Below are positions 36,049 to 48,200 of a stretch of 64,000 nucleotides of DNA, piece after piece. Origin of the DNA: Acidobacteriota bacterium (GTDB taxonomy: Bacteria > Acidobacteriota > Vicinamibacteria > Vicinamibacterales > CAVVIG01); NCBI GenBank assembly GCA_018268955.1, contig JAFDVO010000013.1, positions 1 to 64,000 on the forward strand. The letters run 5' to 3'. The position numbers and the translations under genes were made by a program. Numbering within the stretch: position 1 is the first letter of the stretch; each line of letters opens with the position of its first letter. A model generated the notes under the pieces. It saw only the letters and a program-made list of their open reading frames with translations, was not told the origin of the DNA and searched no databases.

Positions 36049-37041
36049 ATGTTCTTCATCGTCGTCGCGCTGATCGCCGTCGCGCTGCTGTTCGACTACA
36101 TCAACGGCTTCCACGACGCCGCGAACTCGATCGCGACCGTCGTGTCCACCCGCGTGCTCTCGCCGGGCAAGGCGGTCGTCTGGGCGGCCTTCTTCAACTT
36201 CGTTGCGGCGTTCGTGTTCGGGACAGCCGTCGCGAAGACGGTCGGCTCGGGCATGATCGACATCAAGATCGTCACGTTCGCGGTCGTCTTTGCCGGCCTG
36301 ACCGGTGCGATCCTCTGGGATTTGATCACCTGGTACTTCGGCCTCCCGACCAGCTCGTCGCACGCCCTCATCGGAGGCTACGCGGGAGCGGCTGTGGCGA
36401 AGGCGGGCTTCAGCGCGATCATCCTGAGCGGCTGGACGAAGACGGTCATCTTCATCTTCCTGTCACCCCTGATCGGGCTGCTGGCCGGCCTCACGCTGAT
36501 GACCGCGATCCTGTGGATCTTCCGCTGGACGCCGCCCTCTCGCGTCGACCGCTGGTTCCGCCGGCTGCAGTTGCTCTCCGCCGCGTTCTTCTCGCTCAAC
36601 CACGGCGCCAACGACGCGCAGAAGACGATGGGCATCATTGCCGGCATCCTGTTCGCGGCCGGCTACATCCCGACCTTCGACATCCCGTTCTGGGTCGTGC
36701 TGGCGGCACACACCGCCATCGGCCTCGGCACGCTGGCTGGTGGGTGGCGCATCATCCACACGATGGGGTCGAAGATCACGAAGCTCCAGCCGGTCGGCGG
36801 CTTCGCGGCCGAAACCGGCGCCGCGACCGCGCTCATGGTCGCCACGCTGACCGGCGTGCCGGTCAGCACCACGCACGCCATCACTGGCGCCATCGTCGGC
36901 GTCGGCGCCACGCGGCGGCTCTCGGCCGTGCGGTGGGGCGTGGCCGGACAGATCGTCTGGGCCTGGGTGCTCACCATTCCCGCGGCCTTCGCGATCGGCT
37001 CCAGCACCTACTTCCTGCTGCACCTCACCGGCGCGAAGTAG
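36049..37041 (+). CDS. pit: Inorganic phosphate transporter, Pit family
   Basis: A 330-aa inner-membrane carrier with about ten helices. It has both PD001131-type repeats: FDYINGFHDAANSIATVVSTRVLSPGKAVVWAAFFNF near the N terminus and LNHGANDAQKTMGIIAGIL in the second half, plus PTSSSHALIGGYAGAA and PVSTTHAITGAIVGVG. It is the low-affinity, ion-driven phosphate carrier, complementing the high-affinity Pst system in the same window. It lies directly after its DUF47 partner. Confidence 0.95.
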   Translation: MFFIVVALIAVALLFDYINGFHDAANSIATVVSTRVLSPGKAVVWAAFFNFVAAFVFGTAVAKTVGSGMIDIKIVTFAVVFAGLTGAILWDLITWYFGLPTSSSHALIGGYAGAAVAKAGFSAIILSGWTKTVIFIFLSPLIGLLAGLTLMTAILWIFRWTPPSRVDRWFRRLQLLSAAFFSLNHGANDAQKTMGIIAGILFAAGYIPTFDIPFWVVLAAHTAIGLGTLAGGWRIIHTMGSKITKLQPVGGFAAETGAATALMVATLTGVPVSTTHAITGAIVGVGATRRLSAVRWGVAGQIVWAWVLTIPAAFAIGSSTYFLLHLTGAK

Positions 37042-37066
37042 CGTACCGCTCGCACGAACGCGTCCC

Positions 37067-37134
37067 GGCATTCCCGGCGTTCGACCCTCCCGGCGGTCCC
37101 GGCCTTCCGGCTTTCCCGGCCTTCCCGGCTTCCC
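37067..37134. repeat. C-rich nonamer array (CCCGGCNTT) between pit and phoR
   Basis: Imperfect tandem CCCGGCCTT / CCCGGCATT units fill the gap between the convergent pit and phoR genes. This unit differs from the GGGCAGGTA arrays. Confidence 0.7.
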
Positions 37135-38919
37135 TTAGCCCCGCGGCCCCGTCGGCAACTCGACCGTGAAGCAGGCGCCGCCTTCGGGGCGATTGGACAC
37201 CGACACACGCCCGCCATGCAGTTCGGCAAGATGCTTTACGATCGCAAGCCCCAGGCCGGTGCCCCCGGGGTCGCGGGCGCGTGACTTGTCGACCCTGTAG
37301 AACCGTTCGAATACGCGCGTGCGGTCCGCCTCCGGAATGCCGGGGCCCTGGTCGAGCACGTCGATCGCGAGCTCCGTGCGGGTCGCCCGTGTGACGACAC
37401 CGATCGTGCTGCGCTCGGGAGAGTAGGCGCTCGCGTTGGCCAGCAGGTTCCTGAGGATGTCGTGCAGCTTCGCCGGGTCGGCGGCCACTTTCTCCGCACC
37501 GGCTCCGATGCTGACGTGAACGTCCTGCTCGCGGGCATCGAGCGATGGCTCCACATCCGCGACGACGCCCTCGATCAGCGTCCGGAGATCGCATGTAGCG
37601 ATATCGAGCGTCTCCTGCCGCGCATCGAGCCGTGCGAGGCGGAGGAGGTCCTGGACGAGCCGCTCCATGCGGCGCGTGTGCCGCATGATGATCTCCAGGA
37701 AGCGGTGTGTGTCCTCCTCGCTGGCATCCCCCTCGCTCAGCGCTTCCACGTAGCCCCTGATGGCCGTGAGCGGCGTCCGCAGTTCGTGCGAGACGTTCGC
37801 CACGAAGTCGCGACGGATCCTGTCCGCCTTCTTCAGCTCGCTGATGTCGTGCAGCACGAGCACCGCGCCGTGTGACCAGGCACTCGACACCGGGGCGGCC
37901 CGCGCGATGATCGTCCGCGCGTTGTCGCGCGGCGGCGTGAACTCCACCGAACCTGGCGTGCGGCCGGCGAGTGCCGCCGTGACCAGGTCGGCAATGGCGG
38001 GGTGCCGAATCGATTCGATGTAGTGCCGCCCAATCGGTGCGTCCTCGATCCGCAGCATCTCCTGCGCGGCGCCGTTCACCAGCTGCAGTCGTCCGCCCTG
38101 ATCGACGACGATGACGCCTTCGACCATGCCGGCGAGGATGGTGGCCATCCGGCCGCGATCGCGTTCGATGTCCTCTAGCCGGTTCCCGAGCTCGTGCACG
38201 GAGTCGTCGAGCGCGCGCGCCACGACGCCGAGCTCGTCATCGCCGTAATCGAGCCTGGGCGGAGTGAGGTCGCCGTGTCGATAGCGCTCCGCGACCCAGG
38301 CAATCGCGCGCACGCGCTGGCCGATGCGTCCGGCAAGCACGCCGGCGCTGACGACTCCGCCGAGGAGCGCGAGGGCGAGCGCCATGACCGTCGTCGATAG
38401 CAGGCTGGCGAGCTGCTGCCTGATCGTGGTGAGCGGGAGCGCCACGCGCACGAAGGCGATGCGCGGGTGCTGCACGCCGACCGCCACGTAGAGCATGTCT
38501 TCGCCAAGCGTGGCGCTTGCCCGAGTCGAGATGCCCTGACCGTGCGCGCGGGCGTCGAGCACCTCAGGCCGGCCGGCGTGGTTCTCCATCGCACGCACGG
38601 CATCGAGCGGCTCTGCCGAGTCGCCGAGCACGGTGCCATCCGCCGCGATGAACGTGACGCGAGCGGTCAGCAGGCTGCCGATCCGATCGGCTTCGGCATC
38701 GAGCACCGGTCGCGGATCCACGCCGTCCGGGAGTGCGGGGGCACGGGCCACCAACTCGGCGGCGACGTGCGCTTCCTGCTTCAGCGTCTGCTCGACGCGC
38801 GCGTTGGTCTGCCGCTGCAGCGTCAGCGCGAACAGCACGCCGGCGACGGCGAGCGTCATGACCGCGGCGGAGACCCCCGCGAAGAACAGCTTGGTCTGGA
38901 ATGATGCGCGAAATCGCAC
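37135..38919 (-). CDS. phoR: PhoR-like membrane sensor histidine kinase
   Basis: A 594-aa kinase with GTG start 38919. Transmembrane helix 1 is at about 12-34, an extracytoplasmic sensor follows at about 35-175, and helix 2 is at about 180-205. HAMP (RAIAWVAERYRHGDLTPP), PAS (MVEGVIVVDQGGRLQLVNGAAQEML) and HisKA with DFVANVSHELRTPLTAIRGYVEAL come next. The ATPase has N box LRNLLANASAYSP, DQGPGIPEADRTRVFERFYRVDKSR and GTGLGLAIVKHLAELHGG. PAS plus this HisKA form is typical of PhoR. It is probably the partner of the PhoB-like regulator 24 kb away, an orphan arrangement. TAGCAT sits just upstream of the GTG. Confidence 0.85.
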   Translation of the reverse strand: MRFRASFQTKLFFAGVSAAVMTLAVAGVLFALTLQRQTNARVEQTLKQEAHVAAELVARAPALPDGVDPRPVLDAEADRIGSLLTARVTFIAADGTVLGDSAEPLDAVRAMENHAGRPEVLDARAHGQGISTRASATLGEDMLYVAVGVQHPRIAFVRVALPLTTIRQQLASLLSTTVMALALALLGGVVSAGVLAGRIGQRVRAIAWVAERYRHGDLTPPRLDYGDDELGVVARALDDSVHELGNRLEDIERDRGRMATILAGMVEGVIVVDQGGRLQLVNGAAQEMLRIEDAPIGRHYIESIRHPAIADLVTAALAGRTPGSVEFTPPRDNARTIIARAAPVSSAWSHGAVLVLHDISELKKADRIRRDFVANVSHELRTPLTAIRGYVEALSEGDASEEDTHRFLEIIMRHTRRMERLVQDLLRLARLDARQETLDIATCDLRTLIEGVVADVEPSLDAREQDVHVSIGAGAEKVAADPAKLHDILRNLLANASAYSPERSTIGVVTRATRTELAIDVLDQGPGIPEADRTRVFERFYRVDKSRARDPGGTGLGLAIVKHLAELHGGRVSVSNRPEGGACFTVELPTGPRG

Positions 38920-38940
38920 GAACTCATGCTATCGCGGGAT

Positions 38941-39075
38941 GGGACTCGGGCTCGGAACTCGGGACTCGGAACTCGGGACTCGGAACTCGGGACTCGGGAC
39001 TCGGGACTGGGAATTCGGGCGTGCGCTGAAGACACGGGTTCCGAATCCCCGGCTCGAGTTCCCAGTTCGCCACGC
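38941..39075. repeat. Heptamer array (GGGACTC/GGAACTC)n between phoR and giant gene 1
   Basis: About eleven consecutive 7-base units alternate GGAACTC and GGGACTC at 38941-39019, the cleanest copy of the family in the window. An inverted portion follows (TTCCGAATCCCC, GAGTTCCCAG) at 39039-39068. It occupies much of the 322-base gap between divergent genes; no clear promoter for the giant gene is seen in the rest. Confidence 0.85.
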
Positions 39076-39241
39076 CAGTGCGCGTGAACGGTTCGAGTAC
39101 GAACGGCGATGCAGAGATCGAGAGGGATCTCAAGGCCCCTCGTCGATGAGCTCGACATTTGTCGACCCACGAGTGTACTTGCGGGTTTCTGTATCACTTG
39201 GCGCGTTTGGCTGTTGCGGGCTTCCAGCGACCGTAAAGAAA

Positions 39242-42200
39242 ATGTCAGACGCGTATCCCATGCAGAACCTTCTTCGGCGCTCCCTCCAGATCTCCCTCTG
39301 GTTTCTGTTCCTCGTCTGCTTCGCAGTTCCGGTCGGCGCTCAACAGCCCACGCTCGGTCAATCGACGCTGACGCCCTCGACGGTGTCGACCGGCACGCCG
39401 ACCCAGGTGCTCGCGACGGTGGTCATCACCGACACGCGCGTGCTGGCGACGGGCGTCAACCTGCTCCGCACTGACGCAGCGGGACGCACGCTCGGCACCG
39501 TGGGCGTGATGAAGGACGACGGGCAGAACGGCGACGCCGCAGCGGGCGATCAAATCTTCACGCTGCGCGTGTCGATCAACGAGGCGGCGCAGGGGACCCT
39601 CTACTACCGCGTGTCGGCCGCCTTCCGAGGCGTCCTGCTGCGCGTGCTCTCGCCGGTGATGCCGCTGACGATCGCGCCGCCGGTCTCCGTGCCGCCCTCG
39701 ATTACGACGAGCCTCTCGCCCGAGCCCAACGCCAACGGCTGGAACAACACGCCAGTGACCGCGCACTTCGTGTGCACGCCCGGCAGCGCGCCGATCGCCT
39801 CCTGCCCATCGGACATCGTCGTGTCCGCGGAAGGTGCGGGGCAGACGGTCAGCGGCACGGTGACGGACACCACGGGTGCGAGCGCGTCGGTCACGAGCAC
39901 GCCCTTCAGCATCGATCGCACGGCCCCTTCGATCACTGGCGCCGTGTCGCCGGCTGGTGCGGGGCAGTGGAAGGTGAGCTTCACGTGCACGGATGCACTG
40001 TCAGGCATTGCGAGCTGCCCCTCGCCGCAGACGGTGAGCGCCGGGCCCGTGCACGGTGAGGCGACGGATCGAGCGGGAAACACGGCCGCGGCGGATGTCG
40101 ACATCCCGGTCGATCGCGTGCCGCCCACCATCCAGCTCACCGCCACGCCTGGCCCCAATGGCAACGGCTGGAACAACACGCCCGTCACGGTGACGTTCGC
40201 GTGCGCCGACGACGTCGGCGTGGCGACGTGCCCGGGGCCACAGACAGTCGACGCCGACGGCACGCAGACCGTGAGCGGGACGGCTGTCGACCTCGCCGGC
40301 AACGTGGCTGCCGGATCGATCGTGCTGAAGATCGATCGCACCGCTCCCTCAGTCCAGGTGTCGTCACCCGCCGACGGCGCCATCGTGCGCGAGGCGGCCC
40401 TCGCGATCAGCGGATCTGCATCCGACCCGTTGTCCGGGCTGACGACCGTCGTCTGCAACGGTGTGCCTGCGACGCTGTCTGGCGCCGCGTTCTCGTGCAC
40501 CGTCAACCTGTCGCTCGGCCAGAACGGCATCGCGATCGTCGCCAGCGACGCTGCCGGGAACACGGTGACGCGCAGCCTCACGATCACGCTCGGTGGCAAC
40601 GCTGCTCCCACCGCGGCGCCGGGTGGTCCGTACGCAGGTGAGGCAGGGACGCCCATCGCGTTCAGCGGCGCGGCATCGAACGATCCGGACGGCGACGTAC
40701 TGACCTACGCCTGGAATTTCGGCGACGGCCAGGTCGGATCCGGCGTGCAGGCGTCGCACACGTACCAGACCGCAGGTACCTTCACAGTCACGCTCACGGT
40801 CACCGACGCCGGCAAGCTGACGTCGAGCGCCTCGACACTGGCGACGGTGGTGTTGCCCAACCGGGTGCCGACCGCCACGGCTGGCGGCCCGTACACCGGC
40901 GACGTTGGCACCGCCCTCGTGCTGGCTGGCGGCGGGACGGATCCTGACGGCGACACGCTGACGTACCGGTGGCAGTTCAACGACGGGCAGATCGCCACCG
41001 GCATCAACCCGCGCCGCACGTTCCTCTCCGCCGGGACCTTCAGCGTCACGCTCGTCGTGACGGATGGTCGCGGCGGCTCCGCTGAGTCGAACGCGTCGAT
41101 CACGATCCGTCCGGCAAACGGCACTCCAGTGGCGAAGGCGGGCGGACCTTACACGGGGCAGGTCGGCACGGCAGTCATCTTCGACGCCACGCCCTCGAGT
41201 GATCCGGACAATGACCCGCTGACCTACGCGTGGGACTTCGGCGACGGTTCCCAGGGATCTGGTGCGAACCCCTCGCACGCGTACCTGAGTCCCGGCAGCT
41301 TCACGGCCGTGGTGACCGTGGCCGATGGCCGCGGCCGTTCCGCATCCGCGTCAGCCGTCGTGACGATCGCGGCGCTGAATCGCACGCCGACGGCGCGGCC
41401 CGGCGGCCCGTACGCCGCCAGGGTCGGTGAGCCGATCGCCTTCGACGCCACAGCGTCGACCGATCCCGACGGCGATGCCCTGACGTTCGTGTGGGCGTTC
41501 GGCGACGGCCGGAGCCGCACGGGCGCGACCACCAGCTACGCGTACGACGCAGCCGGCACCTACGTCGCCACGGTGACCGCCACCGATGCGCGCGGCGCCG
41601 CGGAGTCCGCAACCGTCACGGTGACGGTGACCGAGCGACAAGCCCAGACGAACCGTCCGCCCGTGGCTCGCGTCGGCGGACCCTACGGAGGTGAGGCCGG
41701 GCTGCCGATCGCATTCGATGCGTCGACGTCGAGCGATCCGGATGGTGACGCGCTGACTTTCACGTGGGCGTTCAGCGATGGTGGCACCGCGACCGGCAAG
41801 CAGGTGACGCACGTGTTCGCGACGGCGCAGCCGCACTCGGCGACCGTGACGGTGACCGACGCGTTCCAGGCGACCGCGCAGGCGACTGCGGACGTGACCG
41901 TTGCAGCCCGCATCGACCGCGCCCCGCCGCTCGTCACCCTCAACGCGCCGAAGTCGGCACTGCCCGGCACCGACGTCGTCGTGTCCGCCACGGCGACCGA
42001 CAACGTGGGTGTCGTCAAGGTCCGCCTCGAAGCGCAGGGCTTCGCCCCGTCTGAACTGAGCGCCGCGCCCTATCAGCGCACGATCCGCATCGGGGACGTC
42101 GCCGCGCCTGGCGACACGATTGCGCTGAAGGCGATCGCCACGGACGCCGCTGGCAACGCCGGCGAAGCCACGCTGGTGCTGACGATCGCCTCACGGCCAG

Positions 42201-45200
42201 ACACGACCGGTCCGACGCTCACGCTCGAGGCGCCAGCCGAAGCCGCACCCGGTACTGACGTTCGCGTGCTGGCACGCGCGACCGACGACGGCGGTGTGGC
42301 GGACGTCGCGTTCTCCGCGGACGGTGTCGCCATCGCCACGGACGTGCTCGCGCCGTTCGAAGCGACCCACAAGATCCCCGAGAATGCGGCTGCGGGCAGC
42401 CAGATCGTCATCGCGGCTGACGCGCGGGATTTCGCCGGCAACCGTACGCGTCAGGAGCGGAGCATCGCCGTGACGGCTGCGGCCGATCGCACCCCGCCGG
42501 TCCTCACGCTCAACGTGCCCGAGCAGGCGCGCCCGGGCACCACGATTGCGGTCAGCGCCACCGCAACGGATGCCTCCGGCATCGCTGCCGTCGCGTTCCT
42601 CGGTGACGACGCGCCGATCGGCACGATCAGTGACGCGCCGTATTCGCTGCAGTACACCGTGCCAGCTGGCCTGCCGGCCGGCACGCGCATCCGCTTCGAG
42701 GCTCGCGCCACCGACTTCGCGGGCCAGGAGGCGCAGGTCCAGCGCGAACTGCTCGTCGTCGGAGCGGACGCCGCCGCGGCTCTTATCGTTGGCGAAGTGT
42801 TCGACGACACCACCGGCTTGCCCCTCAGCGGTGCCATCGCGTCCATCGTCGGCACGCCTGGCGTGACGGCACAGACCGATGCGCGCGGCCGCTTCGTGCT
42901 GCCGGCGTCGGTCGGCGTCGTGCGCATTCGGGTGACCCGCGCCGGGTTCACGGAGGCACTGCGGACCGTGTCAGCGCAGTCCGGCCAGGTGTCCGCGATG
43001 TTCGACGCGCGGCTGACGCCGCTCTCCACGACCAGCACGACGCTCACGCCAGTCCTTGGTGGACGCGCTGGCGGCGACCAGGCGACGCTCGACGTCCCGG
43101 CTGGTGCGCTGCAGGCGAGCACCGCGATCGCGTTGACGCGCACGGGTGCGCACGCGCTCGAAGCCCTCACCCCGCTCGGGTGGACGCCGATCGCTGCCGT
43201 CGGCGTAACGCCGCGTGACGCGTCGTTTCTGCAGCCCGCGTCCTTGGATGTTCCGGTGCCGGCCGGTCTCGCCGCTGGAACCCCGCTGGTCCTCGGCCGG
43301 TTCGACAGCTCGGCGAACGAGTGGCGCGCCGTGTCGCTCCAGCAGGTCGCCCCTGCGCAGACCCGGATGGCTGCACCGATCGCGGCGGGTGGCCAGTACG
43401 CCTGGCTCCGTGCCGACACCGTTCCTACTGCGCCGCCCGTTCCGCAGGTTGGCGCCGCGATTGCCGGCATCAGTGGCGTCGCCATCCCTGATGGCACGCT
43501 CGCCGCGGTGACGCCGCAGCCCGCCGTGCTCTTCTACCAGCCCGGCGTGCGTTCCGATGTGCACAGCGCGGTGACCCCTGGCGCGGCGATGCCGAGCGGC
43601 ACGCCGCTGCAGACCCGCATCTCCGAGCGGTATGAGTTCCAGGACGGTACCGCAGTGCAGCCCCTGCCGATGGTGCAGGACCTTGCGTTCTTCCGCTCGG
43701 AGAACGCATTGGTCGGCAACTACCCGGTGACCCCGTCGCTCACATTCGAGGCGACGACGCTCAAGAGCGGCACGATCTCGGTCGAGGTCCTCACGCCGTC
43801 GAACGCGGTGGCCGCGGCCGTCGTCGGCCCGTCGGGCGCGCGGCTCGAGCTGCCGAGCGGTGAGGCCGTGGACCTCCAGGCCGAAGCCGACGGCAGCACG
43901 CGCTCCGCACAGATCGATCGCCTCGAGGCCGCGACGGTTGGTGTGGAACTGCCGGCAGGGCTCGAGTTCGTCGGGGGTGTGTCGCTCACCCTCGACGGCG
44001 CGGCGCTCACCGCGCCTGGTGCGCTCTCCGTCGCCCGGCCGGGCACGCTGCCCAACAACGCGCAGGTGCTGCTGCTGCAGGTCGTGGAGGTCGGCGGCCA
44101 GACCGAGTTCGTGCTCGCCGGGCTCGGCTCGCTGACCGCGGACCGAGTCATCAGCCGCCTGACGCTGCCGAAGAACGGGCTGCCGTTCTCCGGGCTCCGC
44201 GAGACCGGTCGCTACATCTTTGCGCGCGCCACGACTCCCATCGGCTTCGTTGCGGGTCGCATCCTCGGTGCTGCCGACGCGCCGATCGCTGGCGCCCGCG
44301 TGTCGGTCAACGACTTCGCCGTCATCTCACTCTCTACCATCTCGGGGTACATCGCCGCCGCGAAGGTCGGTGGCGTCACCGTGACCGCAGCTGACCTCGC
44401 GCGCGCGGATCGCGGCACCGCGCCGACCGCCATTGCAGCTGCCGGCGACGAGGTCGCGCTCGACGTACGCATCGTGGCCCAGCCCCCGCAGATCACGTCC
44501 ACGCAGCCGCCGGCCGGCGGACGAAATGTCCCGCTGTCGAACCCGATCACGCTCGTCTTCTCGAAGCCCATCGATCCGGCCACGCTGACCGGCGCCAATG
44601 CGGGTCGCGTGACCATCAAGGCCGGCTCCACCGTCATCTCCGGAGCGGTCAGCCTCTCGGCGGCGAACACCGTCGCCACCTTCTGGCCCGTGTCCCCGCT
44701 CGAGTCGAACAAGGAATACGTGGTCGACGTGGCGGCTGGCATCACCGACGTCGCGGGACGTCCGCTTCAGGGCACCCGCACGTTCAGCTTCACCACCCTG
44801 AACGTGCTGCCGCCGCCTCCGCCGCCGGCCGGCGCCATTACCGCATCGTTGCCGGACCCGACCGGCCTGACCACGATCCGCGGCACGCAGGGCACTGTGG
44901 GCCTCCACGACGTCGTCACGATCGAGAACCTCACCACCGGTGCGATTACACCGGTCCTGGTGAGCCCGAACGGCGGGTTCGAAGTGCGCGTGGCGGCTGC
45001 GCTCCGCGACAAGCTCCGCCTCCACATCGTCGGCGAGTCCGGCGCGGAGACGATCTTCTCGCTGCCGGTGTTCTCGCAGACCAACGCGGACGGCAGCGTG
45101 ACGGCCGCCATCGGCCCGGAAGGCGGTCGCGTCGACGGGCCGAATGGCACCTTCGCTGACGTGAAGACCGGCACGTTCCCCGACGGTGCGCTCGTGACCG

Positions 45201-48200
45201 TCCGCAGCGTGGCCGAAGCTGCCTTCCCGATTCAGCTCGACGCTGAACAGAAGAAGGAGTTCGGGTACGTCGGCGGCGTGCAGGTCGACTTCAACGGCGC
45301 CGTCCCGACGCAGTACGTGAACGTGGGCATCGCGGCGCAGCCTGGCGATACCGTCGACAACCAGTGGATTGTCGCGCAGGTTGTGAACATCGGCGGCCAG
45401 CAGGCGCTCAACGTCGTCGACACCGCGAAGCTGATCAGCGGTGCGGTGCGCACGTCGTCGCCGCCGTGCCCGGGCGTGACGGCGGCTGGCGTCTACGGCT
45501 TCTACCGCGCGGCGCACACCGTCGGCCTGAACTACGCGCAGATGTACGCGAATCAATACGGTGGCCTGCGCGTGAACGTCGTCATCCCGTTCATGACCCC
45601 CGCGTTCGCGTTCCCGTTCGCGGCGTTCTCGTACGACGTGCCGGCACCGGTGTGCTTCCCGGTGCTGACCGGTCGCGTGACGGTCGTCCCGAACACGCAG
45701 CACGTCCGGATTAAGCAGGGCGTGCTCGCCCCGGCCGACCGTGAACTGGTCGTGAAGAACGCGCTCGCCGGGACCGAGACCCGCTTCCCGCGCAACCTCC
45801 TCGAGATGAAGTTCATCGTGACCGGCGCGAAGAGCGACTCGTTCACGGTGCTGCTCGAGGCGAACGACGGCTCCCGGACGGAGGCGGCCGGCGTGTCCGT
45901 CGTGCCGGGCGCCGCGGGCAAGGTGACCATCGGTGTTGATGCCGACTCGATCACGACCGCGATCAAGACGGTCATCATCCGGAACGTCACGCGGAGCCTG
46001 GAGTCGCAGTTCGGCGCGACGCAGATGGCCATCACGCTGCCGGTCACCGGCGGGGCGGACGACTTCTACTTCGTGTCGGCCCTGGACGCCACCGGTGCGG
46101 CGCGCGTGCTGAACCCGGCGGACTTCACCATTGAGTCTCCCAACGGCGTGCAGAACCTCGCGGCGAAGGCGCGTGAGGGCACGATCGACCCGACGCACGA
46201 CGAGATCGTCATCTACAACGCGGCGCACCCGGAGGCGCCGCTGCCGCTCGCGCGGGCGCGCACGAAGGTCGAGCTGATCGACGAGGATCCGCAGCACGGC
46301 TGGACGGTCGAGATCCCAGCCAATCAGATCGTCAACGGCGGCTTCAGCTTCCCGTTCGAGGGGCTGCTCGACGATCGCTACGCCATCCGTGTCAGCTACG
46401 AAGCGGCGCCGGAGGACTACCAGCGCATCCCGCAGTTCCGGATTGTCGTCTCCAACCCGACGACCGGCCAGGTGATCAAGACGATCACGACGCAGGCACC
46501 GCCGAAGGACGAACCGCTGAACCTCGGGACGATCACGGACGATGCGCAGGCGCCGCTGCTGACGAGTTCACCCTCGCGTCTGGACAACTTCGACCCGGCA
46601 TCGCCGCTCACGTTCACCTTCTCTGAACCGATGAGCCCGGATTCGATCAAGGCCGCCGCGCTGGTCGAGAAGATCACGAGCGCCGGTGGACAGATCCAGC
46701 GGGTGAAGGTGCAGGGCGAGTGGCGCGTCTACAACAACGGACGGACCGCCACGTTCATCCCGACGACTTCGCTCGAGATCGGCGCCGAGTACTCCGTCAC
46801 GTTCCCCGGCGCCGACGCGCTGAACACCAGCGGGCTCACCGTGACCGACGCGGCGGGCAACGCGATGAACACGACGCGGCTCGCGATCAAGACATTCACG
46901 CCGCGACTCGTCGCCGCGATGAGCACCGGCCGCGATGGACGGCTGCTGGAGCCGATCCGCCAGGTGACCTTCACGCGCAAGACGATCGGGAACGCGCTCC
47001 ATACGTTCCTCTTCGCCACGACGGAGAGCCGCAACAGCTACAAGCTGCTGTCGATCGACGCGACGGACGTGGAGCACCCAGCGGAGCAGAACTCGTCGTT
47101 CGGGGGCCAGGGCAAGAAGCGGCTGATCCTCGTGCCGTCGATCGGCACCAACGGCAACGCCGCCATTCGGTACCGCGTACCTATCGACCCGCCGTCGAAC
47201 GGCGATCCCGCCTGTGCCACCGGCACCCAGTTCGTCGGCGACATGGCCATCACGACGTCGAGCATCAACGAGTACAGCTACTTCTCGTTCTTCAACGTCA
47301 CCGATCCCACGTCGCCCTGCGTCATCGGCAACAAGCTGCTGAACGCCACGCCTGACTTCCTGAACGACTACACGACGCCGGGCACCGTGCACCAGATGGG
47401 CTTCGCCGAAGGCGTCACCTACGTGCGGCACAACAACGGCGTGGCGGCGTACGCCGCGGTCCGCGAACTCGGGATCATGTCCGCGGACATCGGCAAGAAC
47501 CTGCCGGAGCCGTTCCCGAAGGACCGCATCAAGGAAGGCATTTACCCCGGCGACTACTGGGACGTCATCAACGTCAACGATCGGCTACTCGCCGTGGAGA
47601 AGTCGGCGCGTCGCATCGACGTGCTCGATCCGAACCTGTCCTGGCTCGGCTCGGTCGACCTTGGTGACGAACCGCGCCGCCTGCTGTTCGCGAAGGGCTA
47701 CGGCTCGGACGACAACGAGGACGGGCTGATTACGCCTGAGGAGCAGCGCGACCTCGTCTTCGTGGCCGGTGTCGGCTCGATCACGATCGTGGATGCGACG
47801 AACCTCACCTCGCCCGTGGTGATCGGACGCATCGCGATGAAGGGGGTCGTGCGCGACCTCGATATCGACCCGGCCAAGCGGCGGCTGTTCGCGGGCGGCT
47901 CGTGGAGCCAGCAGGGCGGCGGCGACGGCTTCTTCATCATCGACATCACCAAGCCGCTGGCGACCTCGGTCGACGCCGATGCCGACGGCTGGGACGACCG
48001 CGTCATCTACAAGCGTCAGTATCCGCAGACCATCAATGGCTTCCGGGTCGACGCGGAGCGCGGGGTGGCCTACATCCCGACCTATCCGGACGGGTCGGCG
48101 CTCGCGCAGGCAGGTCCGGGTCGACTGGACATCCTCGCGCTCTACGACAACTGCTGCGACCTCGGCGTCGACTTCACCACCCGCTCGAACACCGATCGCC

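Noticed and set aside
38941-39019. Possible CRISPR array
   Set aside because: Units are 7 bases in direct contact with no spacers and no cas genes nearby.
44327-46297. 656-codon minus-strand open frame opposite giant gene 1
   Set aside because: Shadow of the Big_5/Ig region; Arg/Val/Asp-rich composition without domains.
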